Assembly: GCA_945862305.1 (NCBI GenBank)
Contig: CAMAXF010000010.1
Location: 1 to 36,733, forward strand
Length of the DNA stretch: 36,733 bases
Direction of reading: 5' to 3'
Source: Bordetella parapertussis
GTDB taxonomy: Bacteria; Pseudomonadota; Gammaproteobacteria; Burkholderiales; Burkholderiaceae_A
The notes below the pieces were generated by a model that saw nothing but the letters and a program-made list of their open reading frames with translations, was not told where the DNA came from and did not search any database. Positions 8,587 to 16,291 of this stretch are shown here, in pieces. A program made the translations under genes and the position numbers. The number at the start of each line of letters is the position of its first letter. Within the stretch, counting starts at the first letter, position 1.

Positions 8587-9087
8587 ATGAGCGACCAGCG
8601 CATCTTCAATGTGCTGTTTGTTTGCACCAGCAATTCATCGCGTTCCATTCTCGCGGAGGCCATTCTCAATGGCATGCGCAACCATCAGTTCAGGGCTTAT
8701 TCCGCAGGCAGTCACCCCAAGGGAGAGGTCAGCCCCAATGCCATCAAGATTCTTCGAGAAAATGGCCACCCCACCGACGGACTTCGCAGCAAAGACTGGA
8801 GCGAGTTTGCTGGGCTCAACGCCCCCTCGCTCGACTTTGTGTTCACCGTGTGCGACAAAGCCGCGGGAGAGGTCTGCCCCGTCTGGCCAGGCCAGCCGCT
8901 CACGGCCCATTGGGGTGTGGAAGAGCCAACTGTGAAGCCGGGCGAGAACAAGACGGTTGAGCAGAAGTACCTGGAGGCCGCGACCGTCCTGCGCCGGCGC
9001 ATTGAGCTGCTGCTTGCGTTGCCCATCGACAAGCTCGACCGACTGGCCCTGCAAAAGTCGTTGGCCGAAATCGGGCAAACTCGCTGA
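8587..9087 (+). CDS. arsC: Low-molecular-weight phosphatase-type arsenate reductase
   Basis: A 166-residue protein of the low-molecular-weight tyrosine phosphatase fold, the thioredoxin-coupled ArsC class. The catalytic P-loop is C13 to R19 (VCTSNSSRS, the Cx5R motif). Resolving cysteines C89 and C97 lie in FTVCDKAAGEVCPVWPG. It would reduce arsenate to arsenite, which the downstream Acr3 exports. I chose the ATG at 8587 because GGGAGAG lies ten bases upstream and the fold starts there; an in-frame ATG at 8551 would add 12 unsupported residues. Only one base separates its stop from arsR. A plain protein phosphatase role is possible but the context argues for arsenic. Confidence 0.9.
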   Translation: MSDQRIFNVLFVCTSNSSRSILAEAILNGMRNHQFRAYSAGSHPKGEVSPNAIKILRENGHPTDGLRSKDWSEFAGLNAPSLDFVFTVCDKAAGEVCPVWPGQPLTAHWGVEEPTVKPGENKTVEQKYLEAATVLRRRIELLLALPIDKLDRLALQKSLAEIGQTR

Positions 9088-9088
9088 G

Positions 9089-9421
9089 ATGCAAAACCAA
9101 GATGCCACCGCAGCCTTCAATGCACTCGGCCATGAGCTTCGGCTCAATGTGTTTCGACTGATTGTTCAGCGGGCCGGCCAGGGCGTAACGCCCTCTGAAC
9201 TGGTGGAGCTTCTTGGCATTCCCGCGGCCACGCTGTCCTTTCATCTCAAGGAACTGAGTCATGCGGGGCTCATCCATGCGAGGCGAGATGGCCGGCACCT
9301 CATTTACTCGCCTGCCTTCGAGTTTATGAATGCCCTCATTGGGTTCTTGTCTGAAAATTGTTGCGATGGCTCGCCTTGTGTGTTGTCGACGCCTGTGACC
9401 GTCTGCCGCAAGGAGCTCTGA
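9089..9421 (+). CDS. arsR: ArsR/SmtB-family metalloregulator
   Basis: A 110-residue winged-helix repressor of the ArsR family. The recognition region is TPSELVELLGIPAATLSFHLKELSHAGLI, followed by a beta wing (RRDGRHLIYS). There is no CVCD-type metal site in the DNA-binding helix. Instead cysteines cluster near the C-terminus (ENCCDGSPC plus a later C in TVCRK), as in ArsR types that bind arsenite through C-terminal cysteines. The ATG at 9089 follows the arsC stop by one base. It presumably represses the arsC promoter and is released by trivalent arsenic. Both are inferred from the family. Confidence 0.92.
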   Translation: MQNQDATAAFNALGHELRLNVFRLIVQRAGQGVTPSELVELLGIPAATLSFHLKELSHAGLIHARRDGRHLIYSPAFEFMNALIGFLSENCCDGSPCVLSTPVTVCRKEL

Positions 9422-9424
9422 GGC

Positions 9425-10429
9425 TTGGGCCTCTTTGAGCGATGGCTGAGTGTGTGGGTGGGCCTTGGCATGCTGCTGGGCATGCTGTTGGGCCTTTGGC
9501 TGCCCGGCGCTTTTGAATGGGTGGCTGATCAAACCATTGCCCAGGTGAACCTGGTCGTGGCCGTGCTGATTTGGGCCATGATCTACCCCATGATGGTGCA
9601 GGTCGACTGGGCGTCTATTCAGGATGCTGGCCGACAGCCGCGCGGTCTGGCCCTCACCCTGGTGGTCAATTGGCTCATCAAGCCTGCGAGCATGGCGGCC
9701 ATTGGCGTCCTCTTTTTTCAGTACGTCTGGGCCGACCTGGTCGACCCTCAAACAGCAGAGGAAGTCATTGCTGGAATGATTCTGCTGGGCGTGGCGCCCT
9801 GCACCGCCATGGTTTTTGTCTGGAGCCAGTTGGTGCGTGGCCATGCGGCCTACACCGTCATCCAGGTCTCCATCAACGATGTCATTCTGATCTTTGCCTT
9901 TGCGCCTCTGGCGGCATTCCTACTGGGTGTGACCGACATTGAGGTGCCTTGGGAGACGCTGGTACTGGCCACGCTGCTGTATGTGGCTGCGCCACTCCTG
10001 GCCGGGGTGCTGACGCGCAGGGCTTTGCGCAAACAGAGTGGCATTGCGGTGGAACTCTTTCTCGCGAAGGTCAAGCCGTTCTCGATCATTGGCCTGATCG
10101 CCACCGTGGTCATTCTTTTTGGACTGCAGGCGGGCACCATCGTTGAGCAGCCCATGCTGATGCTGCTCATTGCCATTCCCCTCATCCTTCAAACCTACGG
10201 CATCTTCTTTTTGTCATGGGGACTGGCCCGGGCCATGAAGCTCTCTCACCCGATTGCAGGGCCTGCCTGCCTGATCGGCACCTCCAACTTCTTTGAGCTG
10301 GCCGTGGCCGTGGCCATCTCGCTCTTTGGCATGCAGTCTGCGGCCGCCCTGGCCACAGTGGTGGGGGTGCTGGTCGAGGTTCCTGTCATGCTCTCGCTGG
10401 TTTATCTGGTCAATCGCTGGCGCACCTGA
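9425..10429 (+). CDS. acr3: Acr3-type arsenite efflux transporter
   Basis: A 334-residue membrane protein with about ten hydrophobic helices, of the Acr3 (ArsB-type 2) family in the BART superfamily. The essential cysteine of Acr3 proteins is present in [10 protein letters not shown] (C126), and the conserved glutamate region [12 protein letters not shown] is near the C-terminus. It would export arsenite using the proton-motive force. The start is a TTG at 9425, three bases after the arsR stop. No better ATG exists before the first membrane helix. Together with the upstream reductase and regulator it forms a complete minimal arsenate resistance unit. Confidence 0.93.
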   Translation: MGLFERWLSVWVGLGMLLGMLLGLWLPGAFEWVADQTIAQVNLVVAVLIWAMIYPMMVQVDWASIQDAGRQPRGLALTLVVNWLIKPASMAAIGVLFFQYVWADLVDPQTAEEVIAGMILLGVAPCTAMVFVWSQLVRGHAAYTVIQVSINDVILIFAFAPLAAFLLGVTDIEVPWETLVLATLLYVAAPLLAGVLTRRALRKQSGIAVELFLAKVKPFSIIGLIATVVILFGLQAGTIVEQPMLMLLIAIPLILQTYGIFFLSWGLARAMKLSHPIAGPACLIGTSNFFELAVAVAISLFGMQSAAALATVVGVLVEVPVMLSLVYLVNRWRT

Positions 10430-10442
10430 AATAATCGGGGCC

Positions 10443-10640
10443 ATGCGTCCCGATTCCCCTTGCATTGCAATTTGTTCCACCGCCCAGGGCGACGACCTCT
10501 GCCGGGGCTGTGGCCGCACCTTTGAGGAGGTGAGCAACTGGGTCTTCATGAACCAGGACCAGAAGGACGAGGTCTGGCGTCGCATCGAGGCCGAGGGCAC
10601 GGCCCTTCGTTTCACCACATACAAAGAGCGCGCTGGCTGA
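10443..10640 (+). CDS. DUF1289 domain small cysteine-rich protein
   Basis: A 65-residue protein with four cysteines arranged CxxxC (C7, C11) and CxxC (C20, C23, in CRGCGRT), the DUF1289 signature, followed by an aromatic/acidic segment with WVFMNQDQKDEVW. The arrangement suggests a small zinc or iron-sulfur binding fold; no function is established. It begins 13 bases after acr3 and ends one base before the next gene, so it sits in the same transcript. Its presence at the end of the arsenic unit may be incidental, since DUF1289 genes are widespread. Confidence 0.85.
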   Translation: MRPDSPCIAICSTAQGDDLCRGCGRTFEEVSNWVFMNQDQKDEVWRRIEAEGTALRFTTYKERAG

Positions 10641-10641
10641 T

Positions 10642-11067
10642 TTGATCGCCTACAGCGGTCTGTTTCTGTCCGCGCTCGTGGCGGCCACCGTGCTGCCCGC
10701 TCAGTCTGAAGCGGTTCTGGCTGCGCTGGTGCTGGCGAATGAGCAGCCCATCTGGGCATTGGTGCTCGTGGCCTCCGTGGGCAATGTCTTGGGGTCTGTC
10801 ATCAATTGGCTGCTGGGCCGCGGGCTTGTCACCTTTCGCGACAAACCATGGTTTCCGGCCTCGCCAGCAGCATTGGCACGCGCCGAAGGACACTACAAAC
10901 GACACGGCCGTTGGTCGCTGCTGCTCAGTTGGGTCCCCATCATTGGGGACCCCATCACGGTTGTGGCGGGTGTGCTCCGGGAGTCGATCTGGGTCTTTCT
11001 TGCCCTGGTGACGGTCGCCAAAGTGGGCCGATATGTCGTGCTGGTGGCCCTGATACAGGCCGCTTAA
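10642..11067 (+). CDS. YqaA-like (DedA/VTT superfamily) membrane protein
   Basis: A 141-residue membrane protein resembling E. coli YqaA, a short relative of the DedA/VTT family. Visible features are GLFLSALVAATVLPAQSE near the N-terminus, GNVLGSVINWLLGR (residues 53-66) and LLSWVPIIGDPITVVAG (residues 94-110), the typical re-entrant loop with Gly/Pro/Asp. It starts with TTG at 10642, one base after the DUF1289 stop, with no independent ribosome-binding site, suggesting translational coupling. Its stop shares a TTAA with the stop of the convergent copper chaperone gene. The role is likely membrane lipid or ion homeostasis, by family analogy only. Confidence 0.85.
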   Translation: MIAYSGLFLSALVAATVLPAQSEAVLAALVLANEQPIWALVLVASVGNVLGSVINWLLGRGLVTFRDKPWFPASPAALARAEGHYKRHGRWSLLLSWVPIIGDPITVVAGVLRESIWVFLALVTVAKVGRYVVLVALIQAA

Positions 11068-11606
11068 TGCCCTGAGTGCTTCTTGCCGTGTCCATGGCCG
11101 TGATGCTGGTCATGGTCTTTGGAATTCTTGGCGGCGTGGACCTCCACCTTGACGGTCACCTCACCGGCCTGCTTGAAGCGCAAGACCACATCGAAGGTCT
11201 CGCCGGTGGTCAGGGGCTTGTCAAGGCCCATGAGCATCAGGTGATACCCCTTTGGATTGCCGCGCATGAGGGGCACTTCGGTCTTCGCTGGCAGCGGGAT
11301 GCCGGAAATCTCGCGCATCGTCATCATGTTGTTGCTCATCGACATCTCGTGGACTTCCATGCGCTTGGCCCGCTTGGTGGTGGCCGAGACCAGCATGTCG
11401 TCTTGGCTGCCCTTGTTCTCGATGGCGTGAAAATAAATCGACCCATTGGGCTGACCATCGCGGGTGGGGGCTGCATGGGGGTGCTCGATCTCAATGCTCC
11501 CCACTTTGAATTCATGGGCCAAGGCGGGCCGGCCCATGACCAGCAGGGGTGAGAGAAATAAAGCCAGCAGTGCTGCCAGGGCCGTCTTTTTCTTTACGAA
11601 AACCAT
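11064..11606 (-). CDS. PCu(A)C periplasmic copper chaperone
   Basis: A 180-residue protein with a signal peptide ending at ALA (residue 30) and the PCu(A)C fold. Copper(I) ligands fit the family pattern: H86 (MEVHEM), M97 ten residues further, then H122 and M124 (GYHLMLMG). The tail is a His-rich extension (HDQHHGHGHGKKHSGH), as in homologues that also bind copper(II). Such proteins deliver copper to the CuA site of cytochrome c oxidase. I chose the ATG at 11606 because it opens the signal peptide and has AAGGAAA upstream; a start at 11699 would add 31 non-conserved residues. It overlaps yqaA by four bases at the 3' end. Confidence 0.92.
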   Translation of the reverse strand: MVFVKKKTALAALLALFLSPLLVMGRPALAHEFKVGSIEIEHPHAAPTRDGQPNGSIYFHAIENKGSQDDMLVSATTKRAKRMEVHEMSMSNNMMTMREISGIPLPAKTEVPLMRGNPKGYHLMLMGLDKPLTTGETFDVVLRFKQAGEVTVKVEVHAAKNSKDHDQHHGHGHGKKHSGH

Positions 11607-11655
11607 TTGAAATTTCCTTTGTCTTAGAAACCGTGGAGATTGTAGACTCAAGCAT

Positions 11656-11865
11656 ATGAAGGAATGGCTACTCATCCTCTGGTTTGGCACCACTACCAAC
11701 CTGCAGGTGCTCGATCGTTACCCAACGGAGCGCTCCTGCAAAGAGGCCATGGTCGCAGCCCGAGAGAACATCGATTCGAAGTTCAACCTCGAATGCACCT
11801 CCGACCTGCGCGAGGGCCGCTCTGCATTGCCACCCAGGGGCGTGGGCCAAGGCATCGCCAAGTAA
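11656..11865 (+). CDS. Small hypothetical protein, possibly exported
   Basis: A 69-residue open frame divergent from the copper chaperone gene, starting 50 bases from it, and followed after 13 bases by the cytochrome b561-type gene. It has a short hydrophobic N-terminus (MKEWLLILWFG), then a hydrophilic region with two cysteines (C28, C49) that could form a disulfide, in YPTERSCKEAM and NLECTSD. I do not recognise a named family. Similar small proteins with an N-terminal WLLILW-like stretch occur in proteobacteria, and placement inside an otherwise unbroken array supports it being real. The function is unknown. Confidence 0.6.
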   Translation: MKEWLLILWFGTTTNLQVLDRYPTERSCKEAMVAARENIDSKFNLECTSDLREGRSALPPRGVGQGIAK

Positions 11866-11878
11866 CCCCCAGTCTGGC

Positions 11879-12535
11879 ATGCGGATTCGCGTCTGGGATC
11901 TCCCGCTTCGTGCGTTCCATTGGTCATTGGCGGCTTCGGTGCTGGGCAGTCTGCTGAGTGTGAAGCTCGGTGAGATGGAGATCCATGGATGGCTTGGGCT
12001 TTTTGCGCTCTCGCTGCTGATCTTTCGAGTCTTCTGGGGCTTCTGGGGGTCTGAGACCTCTCGGTTCCGATCCTTCTTGGTCTCGCCTGGCACCACCCTG
12101 CGTTACCTGCGCTCGCCGTGGCCTTCTCTGGGTCACAACCCGCTGGGGGCGTGGTCGGTGCTCGCCTTGCTCGGGCTTTTCTCGCTTCAGGCCTTCACAG
12201 GCTTGGGCACCTCTGACGACATTTTTTTCGATGGACCATTGGTGGCCCATTTATCGGATGACTGGGTGGATCGCCTGGGATGGATCCACACCGCAACCGA
12301 GCCACTGCTCTATGGCCTCGTGGCCCTTCATGTGCTGGCCATCGTGGTGTATCGGGTGCTGAAGAAGGAGGCGCTGCTGCCGCCGATGATCCATGGCGAC
12401 AAGGAGCCAACGGCTGGCGAGTTCCTGTCTGGCAGTGCTGCTCGAGATGATGCAGGCCTTCGCTGGCGAGGGCTTCTCACCTATTTGATGGCCCTCGCCA
12501 CGGTGCTGATCGCAAACGCTTATTTGTCTTTGTAA
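11879..12535 (+). CDS. Cytochrome b561-type membrane protein
   Basis: A 218-residue diheme b-type cytochrome with four main membrane helices plus a C-terminal helix. Candidate haem ligands are H14 (RAFHWSL), H36 (EIHGWLG), H138 (WIHTATEP) and H152 (VALHVLAIV), the arrangement of the Ni-hydrogenase/b561 family. The ATG at 11879 starts exactly at the conserved RVWDLPLRAFHW motif; earlier in-frame starts overlap the small upstream gene. Such proteins are often found next to soluble cytochromes c' or related haem proteins as their membrane electron partners, and here a cytochrome c' gene is convergent and overlaps by 16 bases. Confidence 0.9.
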   Translation: MRIRVWDLPLRAFHWSLAASVLGSLLSVKLGEMEIHGWLGLFALSLLIFRVFWGFWGSETSRFRSFLVSPGTTLRYLRSPWPSLGHNPLGAWSVLALLGLFSLQAFTGLGTSDDIFFDGPLVAHLSDDWVDRLGWIHTATEPLLYGLVALHVLAIVVYRVLKKEALLPPMIHGDKEPTAGEFLSGSAARDDAGLRWRGLLTYLMALATVLIANAYLSL

Positions 12536-12969
12536 GCGTCGTGACAGGCCTTGCAGGTCTTTTGAGTGGCTGCAAAAGCCTTCTTGATGTTCTCGAGCTG
12601 GCCAGAGGCCGTGGCGGTCTTCAGGTCGGCTGCGGCCTTCTGGAAGTCTTGGGCGCCGGCCTTCACCTTGTCCATTTCTTTCCAAATGACCGGCTTGGCC
12701 TTTCCGCCCTCGGTGCCTGGGCCAAAGCCCGCCCATGGCAGCGCAGACAGCATCAGCACGACATCGGCGTTGGCCTGGGCTGCCTTGGCATCGAAGGCCG
12801 TGTCGCCCTTGACCATGGCGCCAATGTCTGAGAAGTGAGTGGCCATGACCGAGAAGGTGCTCTGGCGGTACTTGATGGCGTCTTCGGCCTTCTTGAACGT
12901 AACGGCCTGGGCCGCGAGGGGTGCCGCAAGGAGCCCGGCCATGGCGAGTGAAAGAGTGACGTTTTTCAT
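12520..12969 (-). CDS. Cytochrome c' (class II)
   Basis: A 149-residue periplasmic cytochrome c' with a signal peptide ending AQA (residue 22) and a C-terminal haem-attachment motif CKACH (C139, C142, H143), as usual for the four-helix class II fold. The N-terminal helix motif DAIKYRQSTFSVMATHF matches the family. Cytochromes c' bind NO and can buffer nitrosative stress. It lies opposite the b561-type gene with a 16-base 3' overlap, so the two are not co-transcribed, although their products are plausible electron-transfer partners. The ATG has AAAGGA upstream on the minus strand. Confidence 0.93.
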   Translation of the reverse strand: MKNVTLSLAMAGLLAAPLAAQAVTFKKAEDAIKYRQSTFSVMATHFSDIGAMVKGDTAFDAKAAQANADVVLMLSALPWAGFGPGTEGGKAKPVIWKEMDKVKAGAQDFQKAAADLKTATASGQLENIKKAFAATQKTCKACHDAYKDK

Positions 12970-13045
12970 CGTTTGTCCTTTTTAAAGTGGGGAAGTCTTC
13001 AGTGTAGCGAGTGCGCATGACAGAACTTGTCTATAGTTTGCGACC

Positions 13046-13861
13046 ATGTCTGCTTACGCATTGGACGGGCGCCGTCGGGTCCTCAAAGCTGGTTGGTCGG
13101 CCGGGCTGCTCATGGCGGCCCCTGCTGCCTTGGCCCAGTCCTCAGGAGAGGAAGCGCCGATCATTGCAGCCGCCTCCGACCTCAAGTTTGTTCTCGAGAC
13201 CCTGGCCGAGTCCTTCAGCAAAGCCACTGGGCAGCCACTGCGGCTCGTCTTCGGCGCATCTGGATTGCTCACCACCCAGCTTCGGCAGGGTGCGCCCTTT
13301 GAACTCTTCATGTCGGCCGACGAGTCTTACATTCGGGGACTTGCCGCTCAGGCCTTGGTGCGCGATGTTGGTGTGGTCTACGCCGTCGGCCACCTGGCGC
13401 TCGCGGTTCCGCGGTCGTCGCGCATTCAACTCGACTCGAATTTAAATGGCCTTCGTGCCGCCGTTTCGGCGGGCCTGATTCGGCGCTTTGCCATCGCCAA
13501 CCCCGAGCATGCGCCCTATGGCCGCCGTGCGCGCGAGGTGCTCGAGCACCTGCGCCTGTGGGCGCCTCTCAAGGGGCGGCTGGTCTTGGGTGAGAACGTT
13601 GCACAGGCTGCGCAGTTTGCGTTGTCAGGCTCCACCGATGGTGGGCTCATCGCAGAGTCGCATGCCCGGGTGCCGGGTTTTGCAGCCCGCGGTCGGGCTG
13701 TCGTGGTGTCTGGGGCCTTCCACTCGCCATTGATCCAGCGCATGGCGCTCACACCGCGTGCGAGCCCAGCAGCTGAGCGCTTCTTCCAGTATCTGCAAAC
13801 GGCGCAGGTGCGAGAGGTTTTCTCGCGTTTTGGATTCGGCTCGCCCGAGGGGCTGGGCTGA
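13046..13861 (+). CDS. modA: Molybdate ABC transporter substrate-binding protein ModA
   Basis: A 271-residue periplasmic binding protein of the ModA family: AAASDLKFVLETLAESF near the start of the mature protein, FGASGLLTTQLRQGAPFELFMSAD and ANPEHAPYGRRAREVLE are recognisable. The leader contains R9-R10-R11-V12-L13-K14, close to the twin-arginine pattern RRxFLK, so Tat export is possible instead of Sec; cleavage would follow ALA (residue 30). No Shine-Dalgarno is visible before the ATG, and a TATAGT box (13032-13037) sits only eight bases upstream, so a nearly leaderless transcript is conceivable. First gene of modABC, overlapping modB by one base (TGATG). Confidence 0.92.
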   Translation: MSAYALDGRRRVLKAGWSAGLLMAAPAALAQSSGEEAPIIAAASDLKFVLETLAESFSKATGQPLRLVFGASGLLTTQLRQGAPFELFMSADESYIRGLAAQALVRDVGVVYAVGHLALAVPRSSRIQLDSNLNGLRAAVSAGLIRRFAIANPEHAPYGRRAREVLEHLRLWAPLKGRLVLGENVAQAAQFALSGSTDGGLIAESHARVPGFAARGRAVVVSGAFHSPLIQRMALTPRASPAAERFFQYLQTAQVREVFSRFGFGSPEGLG

Positions 13862-14550
13862 TGGACATGCAGGCGCTCTGGCTGTCGCTCGAGCTGGCCG
13901 CAGCCACGGTCCTGGTGCTCATTCCGCTGGCCATCGGCCTGGGGAGGGTCTTGGCCTATCGAGATTTTGCAGGCAAGGTCTGGCTCGAGGCTGCACTGAA
14001 CCTTCCATTGGTCCTGCCGCCCACGGTCATCGGTTATTACCTGTTGGTGGGGCTCAGTGGCCAGTCACCGCTGGGCGCCTGGTATGAGAGAACCTTTGAA
14101 TCTGGCCTGGTCTTTCACTTTAGCGGGCTGCTCATTGCCTCGGTGCTGGTGAACATTCCGTTTGCGGTCCAGCCCATTCAACGGGCCTTCGAGGCCATTG
14201 ACCCGGAGTGTCGAGATGCAGCCGATTGTTGTGGCCTGCGGTTCTTTCAGAAGCTCTGGCTTGTCGAGTTGCCGCTGGCCTGGCCGGGCATGCTCATGGC
14301 GGTGGTGCTGGTCTTCGCGCACACGCTCGGTGAGTTTGGGGTCATTCTGATGGTGGGTGGCAGCATCCCTGGAGAGACCAAGACCCTCTCCATCGCCATC
14401 TACGATCAGGTTCAGGCATTTGAGTTTGAGGCGGCAGGCCACATGGCCCTCATGCTCTTGCTCATCTCGCTGGTCTGCCTTGGGCTTTTGGGCCAACTCG
14501 GCCGCTGGAGCCGACTGGGCAGGCTGCTTCCAGGTGGCGGCCGTGGCTGA
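13861..14550 (+). CDS. modB: Molybdate ABC transporter permease ModB
   Basis: A 229-residue inner-membrane permease with about five to six hydrophobic helices. Family landmarks are NLPLVLPPTVIGYYLL (residues 42-57), the EAA cytoplasmic loop around DAADCCGLRFFQKLWLVELP that contacts the ATPase, and HTLGEFGVILMVGGSIPGET. It forms the channel that receives molybdate from ModA. The start ATG (13861) shares one base with the modA stop, and its own 3' end overlaps modC by eight bases, giving strong translational coupling and defined stoichiometry. Confidence 0.94.
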   Translation: MDMQALWLSLELAAATVLVLIPLAIGLGRVLAYRDFAGKVWLEAALNLPLVLPPTVIGYYLLVGLSGQSPLGAWYERTFESGLVFHFSGLLIASVLVNIPFAVQPIQRAFEAIDPECRDAADCCGLRFFQKLWLVELPLAWPGMLMAVVLVFAHTLGEFGVILMVGGSIPGETKTLSIAIYDQVQAFEFEAAGHMALMLLLISLVCLGLLGQLGRWSRLGRLLPGGGRG

Positions 14551-15634
14551 CCTCACGGTCGACATTCAGACCACCCGACCTGTTCCGATTCGCGCGGCGT
14601 TCTCTTGTGCTGCGGGAGCCATTCATGCGGTGGTGGGCCCCTCGGGCTGTGGCAAGTCCACCCTGTTGAGGCTACTGGCCGGTCTTCTGCGGCCGCAGGC
14701 CGGCCAGGTGTCTCTGGGTGATCGTGTCTGGTTCGACGCCAGCCGGTCCATTCACCTGCCACCGCAGGTTCGACGCATCGGTTATGTGTCGCAGTTCCAC
14801 GGCCTCTTTCCGCACCTCACGGCCTTGGGCAACGTCATGGCGGGACTCATGGATATGCCGGCCGAGCGTCGGGCCCATCAGGCGCTGCAGTGGCTCGAGC
14901 GCGTGGGCCTCTCCGGACTGGATGCCCGTAGGCCGTCGGCGCTTTCTGGGGGCCAGCGACAGCGGGTCGCCCTGGCCCGCGCGCTGGCCCGATCGCCAGG
15001 CGCCTTGCTGCTCGATGAGCCCTTTGCCTCAGTGGATCGCGTAACTCGCGAATCTCTCTATGCAGAGCTTGTTGAGCTTCGCGAGCGGCTGCAGATTCCA
15101 ATTGTGCTGGTCACCCACGATCTGCAGGAGGCCACCATGTTGTCCCAGCAGATGAGCCTCATGGCCGACGGTGAGATCCTGCAGACAGGCGAGCCCCAGG
15201 CACTCCTGGCGAGACCATCCGATGAGCGGGCTGCAGCCATGCTCGGCCAGCAGAATATCTTTGATGGGGTCTGGCGAGCGGGCCGACTCTGTGTGGGGAG
15301 CCATGCCCTGGAGGTCGGCCGGCCGCCATCCCACGGACAGTCCGCGGACGGCCCCGTGCGTTGGATGATCCCGTCCAATGGTGTGCGCCTGCGTGCGATG
15401 TTCAAGCAGGCCCTGCCCGATGCGCCAAACCGCATCGGGCTGCGGGTGGTGAGCATGGTCCCGCTGGGCCAAGAGGTGCTACTCACAGGCCTGGTGGAGG
15501 GCTTCTCCGCACCCCTGCGGCTGAGGCTCACAGCCCGGCTCTGCGAAGAGCTGCACCTGGAGCCTGGGCGTCAAACCGAGGTGCTGCTTCGTTCTGAGGA
15601 CATCCACATCTTTGAGGGCATACTAAATAAATGA
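14543..15634 (+). CDS. modC: Molybdate ABC transporter ATP-binding protein ModC
   Basis: A 363-residue ATPase. Visible motifs are Walker [10 protein letters not shown] (residues 32-40), a Q-loop in [11 protein letters not shown], the signature LSGGQRQRV, Walker B ALLLDEP and the H-loop LVTHD. After about residue 235 comes the extra C-terminal region with a TOBE/Mop-like module typical of ModC, ending [15 protein letters not shown] chose the GTG at 14543 because it gives the normal N-terminus; longer in-frame starts would read through modB in another frame. Its stop overlaps the start of the RraA-family gene (ATGA, 15631-15634). Confidence 0.92.
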   Translation: MADLTVDIQTTRPVPIRAAFSCAAGAIHAVVGPSGCGKSTLLRLLAGLLRPQAGQVSLGDRVWFDASRSIHLPPQVRRIGYVSQFHGLFPHLTALGNVMAGLMDMPAERRAHQALQWLERVGLSGLDARRPSALSGGQRQRVALARALARSPGALLLDEPFASVDRVTRESLYAELVELRERLQIPIVLVTHDLQEATMLSQQMSLMADGEILQTGEPQALLARPSDERAAAMLGQQNIFDGVWRAGRLCVGSHALEVGRPPSHGQSADGPVRWMIPSNGVRLRAMFKQALPDAPNRIGLRVVSMVPLGQEVLLTGLVEGFSAPLRLRLTARLCEELHLEPGRQTEVLLRSEDIHIFEGILNK

Positions 15635-16158
15635 ATCGACCAAACGACCGCCGCCCCAAACCGGCTGCCCAAAAAACCAGCACCGACCTCTGCGACGCCC
15701 ATGAGGGCCTTCTCGACTCGGGCGCCCTGCGTGTCCTGCCACCTGTCTTTCAAAACTACGGTGGCGCCGAGCAGATGGCCGGCCGCGTGGTCACCCTCAA
15801 GTGCTTCGAAGACAACGGCCTGGTTCGGGCCGCCCTGGAAACGCCCGGTGAGGGCCGCGTGCTCATGATCGACGGTGGGGGAAGCGACCGCTGCGCCCTC
15901 GTGGGGGGCAACCTGGCGCTCACGGCCGAGCGGAATCGTTGGGCGGGCATCGTCGTGAATGGCTGTGTCCGAGACGTTGGCGAACTCATCGACGCGGGTG
16001 TCGGGGTTTGGGCGATTGCCACACACCCCCGCAAGAGTCACAAGCAGGACCAGGGGCTGCGAGATGTCGTCATCGACATGGCCGGCGTGCTGGTGCGGCC
16101 TGGGGAGTGGTGTTTTGCAGATCCAGATGGCATTTTGATCTGCGACAAACCACTCTGA
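15631..16158 (+). CDS. RraA-family protein, aldolase-like
   Basis: A 175-residue protein of the RraA / HMG aldolase family, aligned to E. coli RraA through [26 protein letters not shown] and an [10 protein letters not shown] strand. It carries the pattern G-x20-R-D-x2-E (RDVGE), a hallmark of 4-hydroxy-4-methyl-2-oxoglutarate/oxaloacetate aldolases, whereas E. coli RraA has RQ at the corresponding place. I therefore prefer an aldolase or oxaloacetate decarboxylase role over RNase E inhibition, although both remain open. It is coupled to modC by an ATGA overlap, an unexpected operon partner. No terminator is obvious downstream. Confidence 0.85.
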   Translation: MNRPNDRRPKPAAQKTSTDLCDAHEGLLDSGALRVLPPVFQNYGGAEQMAGRVVTLKCFEDNGLVRAALETPGEGRVLMIDGGGSDRCALVGGNLALTAERNRWAGIVVNGCVRDVGELIDAGVGVWAIATHPRKSHKQDQGLRDVVIDMAGVLVRPGEWCFADPDGILICDKPL

Positions 16159-16254
16159 ATTGGCTTGTCAAGTCGCGGGAAGCCGCATGGTCAGTTTTTG
16201 ATCACACCAGCGCAAGCCCAATGAATTGCAACGAAAGTGTCATTGCACTGACCC

Positions 16255-16277
16255 TTGTCCACACCCCCTGGGGATAA
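16255..16277. promoter_or_regulatory. Inverted DnaA-box-like pair upstream of parE
   Basis: TTGTCCACA (16255-16263) fits the relaxed DnaA box TTRTNCACA. Five bases later TGGGGATAA (16269-16277) is the complement of TTATCCCCA, one mismatch from a consensus box on the other strand. The pair lies 15-37 bases before the parE start, followed by a run of nine Ts. DnaA control of topoisomerase IV is inference only. The rest of the 133-base gap (16159-16291) shows no convincing promoter. Confidence 0.4.
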
Positions 16278-16291
16278 CTTTTTTTTTAAAC

